From the NCBI GenBank assembly GCA_028293725.1, contig JAQGOE010000180.1:1-11632 (forward strand): 11,632 bases of DNA, given 5' to 3'. This document shows, in pieces, positions 7,471-11,632 of the stretch (positions are counted from its first letter, which is position 1; the number at the start of each line of letters is the position of its first letter). The position numbers and the translations under genes are program-made. The notes under the pieces were generated by a model that saw only the letters and a program-made list of their open reading frames with translations, was not told the DNA's origin and made no database searches. The DNA comes from Gammaproteobacteria bacterium (GTDB lineage Bacteria > Pseudomonadota > Gammaproteobacteria > Steroidobacterales > Steroidobacteraceae).

Positions 7471-8089
7471 TCAGGCCGCGCGGCCGAAGCGCCGTGAGAC
7501 TTCCGCGAGGCGGCGATACTTGACGTCCTGTGCCGCTGCCGCGCCGGAGGCGTCGCGGCGCGCGATGGCATCGGCCCCCTTGCGCGTCTCGGTCAGGTAG
7601 ACCTGATCGAGCTGCGCGAAGTCCGCGATGCCGACCATCTCCCAGGACGAAAACGCCTTGGTGCTGAGCAGGATGAGATCGATGAGAGGATTGTCGAGGG
7701 TGCGGGTGAGGCTCTCCTCGACTTCAAACATGGCGCATCTGACTTGCGTCGTCGGCAAGCTGGCAAATTTGCTCAGCGCCGCGTGGATGCGTGCAACATC
7801 CGCAGGCTCGGCGAGCGCGGCGGCCCTTGCTGCCGCCTCCATGCTGGTGGCGTGAAACAGCTTCATGGCGGCACCGGCGCTCAGCCCGTGGGCTGCGAAA
7901 TGACAACTGATCAGGCGGCACACCGAGGCCGGTCGCGGCACCTGGCTGACTACCCCGTTGCCGCGGCCGCGCAGCGAGGTCTGCCTCGATGCCGTTGGAC
8001 ACCTGGCAACCCAGCTTCAGCTCGCTGGGCAGCTCACCCACCAGGGAGGAAAAGAAGAGGGCGGGGCTGAATTCGGACGAAATTCTCAC
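7471..8089 (-). pseudogene. Broken GntR-family (FadR/FCD-type) regulator lacking its helix-turn-helix
   Basis: The upstream part starts at a GTG (8087-8089) that overlaps the esterase stop as GTGA, and it encodes ELKLGCQVSNGIEADLAAR. This resembles the segment that precedes the winged helix-turn-helix in many GntR proteins. The reading then changes frame around 7957-7972, in the GC-rich GCGCGGCCGCGG. The second frame begins with RGRGNGVVSQVPRPASV, like the wing (RRGRGNGLVV) that follows the helix-turn-helix. It continues into an FCD-like ligand domain (ARIHAALSKFASL; FEVEESLTRTLDNPLIDLILL) to the stop at 7471. The roughly 40 residues of recognition helices that should lie between are absent. 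I infer an internal deletion of about 120 bases with a frameshift. The second frame has a stop just upstream, so one continuous protein is not made. A ligand-domain-only product could start at the GTG at 7939-7941. A sequencing or assembly error is possible. Confidence 0.65.
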
Positions 8090-9024
8090 GCCAAGCAGCC
8101 GCGCAGAAAGGCGTCGATGCGTTGGTTGGCCACCGCCGCCAGGGGGTGAGGCGTTTCGATGAACGCATGGTCCGCACCCGGCCAGATGGCGATTTCCGCC
8201 CGATTGCCGCTGCTCAGCCAGCGGCAATACATGAACAAGGAGTCGTCGAGAAAGGCATCCAGCGTGCCTACGGTGAAGAGCGCGGGCGGCAGCTCATGCA
8301 GGCTCCCATATAAAGAGGAGATATCCGGGTGTCGCATCTGCTGCGGGTCTGGACAGTAGGTAGCGGCGATGCGCGCAATATCGGACGCTTTCAACACCCC
8401 GCTGTCCGCCTTGCGCTGGCTGGGGGTCATCGAGCTGTCGTAGACGCCGAAGGAGAGATTCGCGCCGCGAAATCCGCGGTAACCCTGTCGGTCGCGCATG
8501 CGCGTCAGTGTTGGCACGGCGAGCATCGCGCCGGCCGACTCGCCTCCAATGAGCAATGTGTCGGTGCCAAACTCGGCTTTGGCGTTGCGCGCCAGCCATA
8601 GCGCAACGGCTTCGCAGTCATCCCAGGCCGCCGGAAACGGATGCTCCGGGGCAAGCCGGTATTCGACGCTGACACAAGTCACGCCGACTTCGCGGGCAAT
8701 CCGTTCCAACATCGGGTCCTGGCCGGCCGCCGATCCGAGGATCATCCCGCCGCCATGCAGGTGCAGGTACACCGCGCGTGGTGACTCCGCGGGAACGATG
8801 TGCACCCCGATGTTGCCATCGATGGTGCGGTCGATGGCGCGTGCGGATCGCGGCATTGGCGGCATGAAGCCGCCGCCACGCGCCACTTCCACGCCGATAT
8901 CCCAGATCCCGGGCCTTCCCTGCATCATGCGGGCCGCACGTAGGTTGAATTCGGCTGTCTCGGGCGTTACGGCGGCGGCCCGGAACACATCGCCGAAAGG
9001 ATGCAGTGTCGTTGTTTGAGTCAT
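8086..9024 (-). CDS. Alpha/beta hydrolase, hormone-sensitive-lipase (family IV) esterase
   Basis: A 312-residue carboxylic ester hydrolase. The oxyanion-hole motif HGGG is at residues 90-93. The nucleophile elbow GESAG is at 161-165 with Ser163. The acid is probably Asp256 in GTLDAFLD, and the base His286 in GADHAF. VEYRLAPEHPFPAAWDD (120-136) is the typical family block. Length is normal and there is no signal peptide, so it is probably cytoplasmic. The start is ATG at 9022-9024, 4 bases after the stop of the preceding gene, with AGGT a few bases upstream. The frame is open further upstream, but that is antisense-free overlap with the preceding gene and lacks homology. The stop overlaps the start of the decayed regulator. 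In this operon it could hydrolyse an ester or lactone made by the monooxygenase, or deacylate a substrate (inference). Confidence 0.93.
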   Translation of the reverse strand: MTQTTTLHPFGDVFRAAAVTPETAEFNLRAARMMQGRPGIWDIGVEVARGGGFMPPMPRSARAIDRTIDGNIGVHIVPAESPRAVYLHLHGGGMILGSAAGQDPMLERIAREVGVTCVSVEYRLAPEHPFPAAWDDCEAVALWLARNAKAEFGTDTLLIGGESAGAMLAVPTLTRMRDRQGYRGFRGANLSFGVYDSSMTPSQRKADSGVLKASDIARIAATYCPDPQQMRHPDISSLYGSLHELPPALFTVGTLDAFLDDSLFMYCRWLSSGNRAEIAIWPGADHAFIETPHPLAAVANQRIDAFLRGCLA

Positions 9025-9028
9025 ATAC

Positions 9029-9847
9029 CTACCAGCCCGAGAGCGCCCCCAGGGGCAGAATCTCCCGGATCTCATCGACACTGCGCAGCTCGCAGTCGAC
9101 GACTTTGAACACACCCATCATGTAGAAGGAGCCCGCGTCCGGACGAGGGCGGTCGGGAATGGGGTGAAAATCGATCACCACGAAGCTGGCGGCCACCCCG
9201 CGCTCCACATCGAGCACCGGATAGCGACGCTCGCGGGCCCGCGGGCGCGCCGCTTTGGTGTGGTCGAGTGCCGAGGCGCAGGTGTGCACCGTGGCGTCCG
9301 GAGACAACAACGTTCTCAGGGTGTTGGTGGTCTTGGCGCCGTTGTCATATTTGTCGCAGCGATAGTGAAACCGCGGAATGGAGCCGTCGCTGCGCTCCAG
9401 ACCCTCCCAGTAGCTGTCGGCCGCCGCACGCAATTGCTCGAGACTGGCGGCACGGGCTGGTGGAACCGGCGCATCGTACAGGATGTCAGGTTTGAGCAGT
9501 TGCTCGACGTCGGCAAAGTGCCCCTTGGGATCGGTGCTGACGACCACCTCCGACTCGATGACGTGGCCGCCCTGGATGCGCAGGCGCACGGCGAATGGCC
9601 ATGGCCGGCTGTCTCGATAAGCAACCCCCATCATGACGAGCTGCCGTGCTTGCGGGTCGACGAAGAACTGCTCGCCCGCGAAGCGCTCGATGCTACGCCA
9701 GCAGCCTTCGCCCACCGGGATTTCCCGGCCGTTTTCCGTTGCGCGTAACGCAGGGTGCAGCGGCGCGCCCGCCGGGTCATGACGCACGATCGCCGCCAGA
9801 TACCGTCGGCCGACCTCGATCAACTCCTCACGTGTGTCGTCATTCAT
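9029..9847 (-). CDS. Unknown-function protein, paralogue 2, resembling the DUF8021/NTF2-like group
   Basis: A 272-residue protein clearly homologous to the product of 5386-6207, most strongly in the last 170 residues. Shared text includes KGHFADVEQLLKPD, LYDAPV, AADSYW, SDGSIP, LLSP, TCAS, the PVLDV block, YMMG and the closing SGW. Conserved Cys residues (YRCD, TCAS), several Asp residues and aromatic positions could form a binding or active site, but I recognise no catalytic signature. The ATG at 9845-9847 overlaps the upstream dehydrogenase gene by 8 bases and has an AGGGG-like element just before it, so translation is probably coupled. The start gives the same length as the copy. The frame is open further upstream (to 9901), but that lies within the dehydrogenase. 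The product is probably soluble and cytoplasmic. Placement between a dehydrogenase and an esterase suggests a role in the same pathway. Confidence 0.85.
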   Translation of the reverse strand: MNDDTREELIEVGRRYLAAIVRHDPAGAPLHPALRATENGREIPVGEGCWRSIERFAGEQFFVDPQARQLVMMGVAYRDSRPWPFAVRLRIQGGHVIESEVVVSTDPKGHFADVEQLLKPDILYDAPVPPARAASLEQLRAAADSYWEGLERSDGSIPRFHYRCDKYDNGAKTTNTLRTLLSPDATVHTCASALDHTKAARPRARERRYPVLDVERGVAASFVVIDFHPIPDRPRPDAGSFYMMGVFKVVDCELRSVDEIREILPLGALSGW

Positions 9848-10748
9848 ACCGCCCCTGATCCATCGCCTCGATGGCGCGCTTGGCCGCAGCCGTCTCCGCA
9901 CGGCGCGCCGCTTCGAGCATCTGCCGGCCGGGATCTATGACCTGGCCCTGCGGGAAGCTCGCGAGGATTTCCGTAAAGTGCTCCGCGAGCTCGTCACGGA
10001 ATTCGCCGTGGCTGAGGATGTAGGCTGTGTTGTGGAGGATGCCCTGTACCACTATTTCCCCGATCTCGTACGGATCCATGCCGGCCTCTGGCGGCGGTGT
10101 GAGGGGGCCCGGCGGGTGTCCAACGGGCGCGGGTCGCGCGAACCGCGGCTGCCGGTTTTCTTCGGACTGCAGCATCCGGCTGCGTGTCAATCCCGGATAC
10201 AACACCGAGACGCCGATGCCACGGGAAGCGAGGGTCAGGCGCAATGAATCGCTCAAGCCGCGCACGCCATACTTGGATGCCGCGTAGATGAAGTTGTTGG
10301 CCGTTGGGATCAGCCCCGCCATCGAGGCCGTGGTGAGGATATGGCCACCTTCGCCGTGGGCCAGCAGGTGCGGCAGAAAACTCATGATGCCGTTGATGGT
10401 GCCGCCGAGGTTCACGGCCAGGACCCAGTCCCAGTCGGCATAGCTCATCTGCTCCACCGGCGGACAGGTTCCCACGCCGGCGTTGTTGACGAGGATATGA
10501 GCTTTGCCAAAGCGCCGCACCGTCGCCTCGGCGGCCGCCGCCATGGCGTTGCGATCGCATACATCGACCTGCAGATACTCGACGGTGTCGGTTGCGCCGA
10601 GCAACTCGCGAGCTTCTGCCAGGTAATCGGCACGCAGATCGGCGACCACGACGCGCGCTCCGTGCGCCAACAGGCGGCGCACGATGCCGAGGCCAATGCC
10701 ACTGGCACCGCCGGTAACGAAAGCAACCTTGTTCGTAATGACGCGCAT
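9840..10748 (-). CDS. Classical short-chain dehydrogenase/reductase (SDR), second in operon
   Basis: A 302-residue NAD(P)-dependent oxidoreductase. The nucleotide-binding motif TGGASGIG is at residues 12-19. Asp37 at the end of the second beta strand (VVVADLRAD) favours NAD over NADP. NNAG is at 88-91. The catalytic Ser142, Tyr155 and Lys159 (YAASK) are all present. PGLTRS (185-190) follows the usual PG motif. The protein is about 50 residues longer than the family's minimal length. The extra residues are a Pro-rich insert (PPGPLTPPPEAG, about 214-225) in the substrate-lid region and an Ala/Arg-rich helical tail. The start ATG at 10746-10748 is preceded by GAGAG at good spacing. The stop overlaps the next gene. 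It probably oxidises a secondary alcohol or reduces a ketone. The substrate is unknown. Confidence 0.94.
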   Translation of the reverse strand: MRVITNKVAFVTGGASGIGLGIVRRLLAHGARVVVADLRADYLAEARELLGATDTVEYLQVDVCDRNAMAAAAEATVRRFGKAHILVNNAGVGTCPPVEQMSYADWDWVLAVNLGGTINGIMSFLPHLLAHGEGGHILTTASMAGLIPTANNFIYAASKYGVRGLSDSLRLTLASRGIGVSVLYPGLTRSRMLQSEENRQPRFARPAPVGHPPGPLTPPPEAGMDPYEIGEIVVQGILHNTAYILSHGEFRDELAEHFTEILASFPQGQVIDPGRQMLEAARRAETAAAKRAIEAMDQGRYE

Positions 10749-10775
10749 TGCCGGTCTCTCAACTGAAGCGAAGGA

Positions 10776-11612
10776 TCATGATCGATATGCCGCTGCCAGC
10801 AACGCGGCGTGGCGCGCTTGTAGGATGGGCTTCACCAACGCGTCCGTGAACACGTAAGGTTGATTCTCGGCCATTGCATCGGCAAGGCGCTCTCCTACGT
10901 CGAGCGGGTCGGCGCCCAGTGCCAGGATCGAGCGCGCCAACTCAGCCATCGCGCGCTGTTGTTCGGGGCTCGCACTGAGACCGGAATCGGCGAGTTCGGG
11001 CGGGCGCATCGAGCCGTGATCGTGGATGTTGGTATTGACGGCGGCGGGGCACAGCAGCGTGACCCCGATATGCTCGGCCTCGAGGTCCGTGCGCAAGCAC
11101 TCCATGAGCGCCGTCACGCCGAACTTCGCGCTGCTGTAGATACCCCCATCGTCTGCTACGACGAGCCCGCCCATGGACGACGTGGCGCAGACGTGCCCGC
11201 CGTCCCGGTTGGCGCGCAGGACCGGCAGGAAGGTCTCGAGACCCAGGGTGACCCCACGAAGATTGACGCCCATCAACCAGGCCCAGTCGTGCGGCCGCGC
11301 CTCCAGCACCTTGCCGAGCAGGCCGATGCCGGCGTTCAGACACAACAGGTGCAGCGTGCCGAAGCGCCGGGTCACCTCTGCATGCACCCGCGTCCAATCC
11401 CGTGGAGAGCTGACGTCAAGATGCTCCATCCGTACCCGGTCGCCGTAGGCAGCGAGGGACGTGACGGCCTGCTCCATGTGGTCCGGGCGGATATCCCCGA
11501 TCACGACCGTGGCACCCCTGCGTAGCAGGGCGCGACTGATCCCGAGGCCGATGCCGCTGGCCCCGCCGGTCACCAGGGCGACACGCCCGGTGAGAACCGA
11601 AGGTGAGCTCAT
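10776..11612 (-). CDS. Classical short-chain dehydrogenase/reductase (SDR), first gene of the operon
   Basis: A 278-residue NAD(P)-dependent oxidoreductase. TGGASGIG is at 15-22. Asp40 (VVIGDIRPD) suggests NAD preference. The usual NNAG is replaced by LNAG (92-95), a minor change. The catalytic Ser146, Tyr159 and Lys163 (YSSAK) are present. It shares family architecture and a long C-terminal part with the SDR at 9840-10748, but the two differ widely outside the motifs, so they are not a recent duplication. The start ATG at 11610-11612 fits, because LTGRVALVTGG follows at the normal distance and no alternative Met is near. Only 27 bases separate it from the next gene. As first gene it probably carries the operon promoter just upstream, mostly outside the window. 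Confidence 0.94.
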   Translation of the reverse strand: MSSPSVLTGRVALVTGGASGIGLGISRALLRRGATVVIGDIRPDHMEQAVTSLAAYGDRVRMEHLDVSSPRDWTRVHAEVTRRFGTLHLLCLNAGIGLLGKVLEARPHDWAWLMGVNLRGVTLGLETFLPVLRANRDGGHVCATSSMGGLVVADDGGIYSSAKFGVTALMECLRTDLEAEHIGVTLLCPAAVNTNIHDHGSMRPPELADSGLSASPEQQRAMAELARSILALGADPLDVGERLADAMAENQPYVFTDALVKPILQARHAALLAAAYRS

Positions 11613-11615
11613 TCG

Positions 11616-11621
11616 ATTATA
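11616..11621 (-). promoter_or_regulatory. Perfect TATAAT -10-like hexamer just before the first operon gene
   Basis: On the minus strand TATAAT ends 3 bases before the ATG at 11612. If it is a real -10, transcription would begin at or just inside the start codon, giving a leaderless or nearly leaderless mRNA. No Shine-Dalgarno is visible in the 20 bases available. The matching -35 would lie beyond the right edge, so this cannot be confirmed here and may be chance. Confidence 0.3.
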
Positions 11622-11632
11622 GTGGCCACCGG

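Noticed and set aside
7460..7486. Hairpin CGGCCGC / GCGGCCG between the convergent monooxygenase and regulator-remnant genes as a terminator
   Set aside because: The 7-bp stem has a 13-base loop and no T-run on either strand, and such GC-rich repeats are common by chance here.
7724..8227. A separate 167-residue minus-strand protein
   Set aside because: Its upstream part is antisense-free overlap in the wrong frame of the esterase gene, and its only meaningful stretch is the N-terminal fragment of the broken GntR gene. The rest is out-of-frame reading of the FCD part.
9848..9901. Longer start of paralogue 2 at 9901
   Set aside because: It would extend the protein into the upstream dehydrogenase gene with an Arg/Ser/Pro-rich segment absent from the other copy. 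The ATG at 9847 overlaps the preceding stop in the usual way.

Overview
The window is GC-rich Gram-negative DNA, most likely from a proteobacterium. The grounds are a tripartite-type RND efflux pump with a lipoprotein adaptor, dense GC-rich coding, and frequent short gaps or overlaps between genes. The sequence does not let me name a genus. No tRNA, rRNA, CRISPR array, insertion sequence or phage gene is visible.

Left third (1-5029): a TetR-type regulator (+ strand) is divergent from an adaptor-transporter pair (- strand). The transporter runs off the left edge a few residues short of its expected C-terminus. No outer-membrane factor gene is in view. The regulator/adaptor gap contains a near-perfect 22-bp palindrome. 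It lies between the -35 and -10 elements of a good sigma70-type promoter for the regulator and over the start region of a second promoter for the adaptor. One operator could therefore control both genes. This arrangement also moves the adaptor start to an ATG downstream of those a simple start caller would choose.

Middle (5030-7417): a stretch of about 350 bases with no convincing gene is followed by two + strand genes: a protein of unknown function (paralogue 1, resembling the DUF8021/NTF2-like group) and a luciferase-like flavin-dependent monooxygenase. The gap between them is AT-rich and carries a perfect 10-bp inverted repeat that looks regulatory.

Right third (7471-11612): a compact - strand operon, read from right to left, encodes two different short-chain dehydrogenases, a second copy of the unknown-function protein (paralogue 2), a hormone-sensitive-lipase-type esterase, and the remains of a GntR/FCD regulator. 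The regulator appears to have lost its whole DNA-binding helix-turn-helix through an internal deletion plus frameshift.

Taken together, 5386-11612 looks like a catabolic cassette. Two dehydrogenases could oxidise alcohols to ketones, the flavin monooxygenase could insert oxygen, and the esterase could open the resulting ester or lactone. The two unknown-function paralogues, one in each transcription unit, tie the halves together and are the best candidates for undescribed biology. The pathway and its substrate are inference. The gene families are supported by visible motifs.
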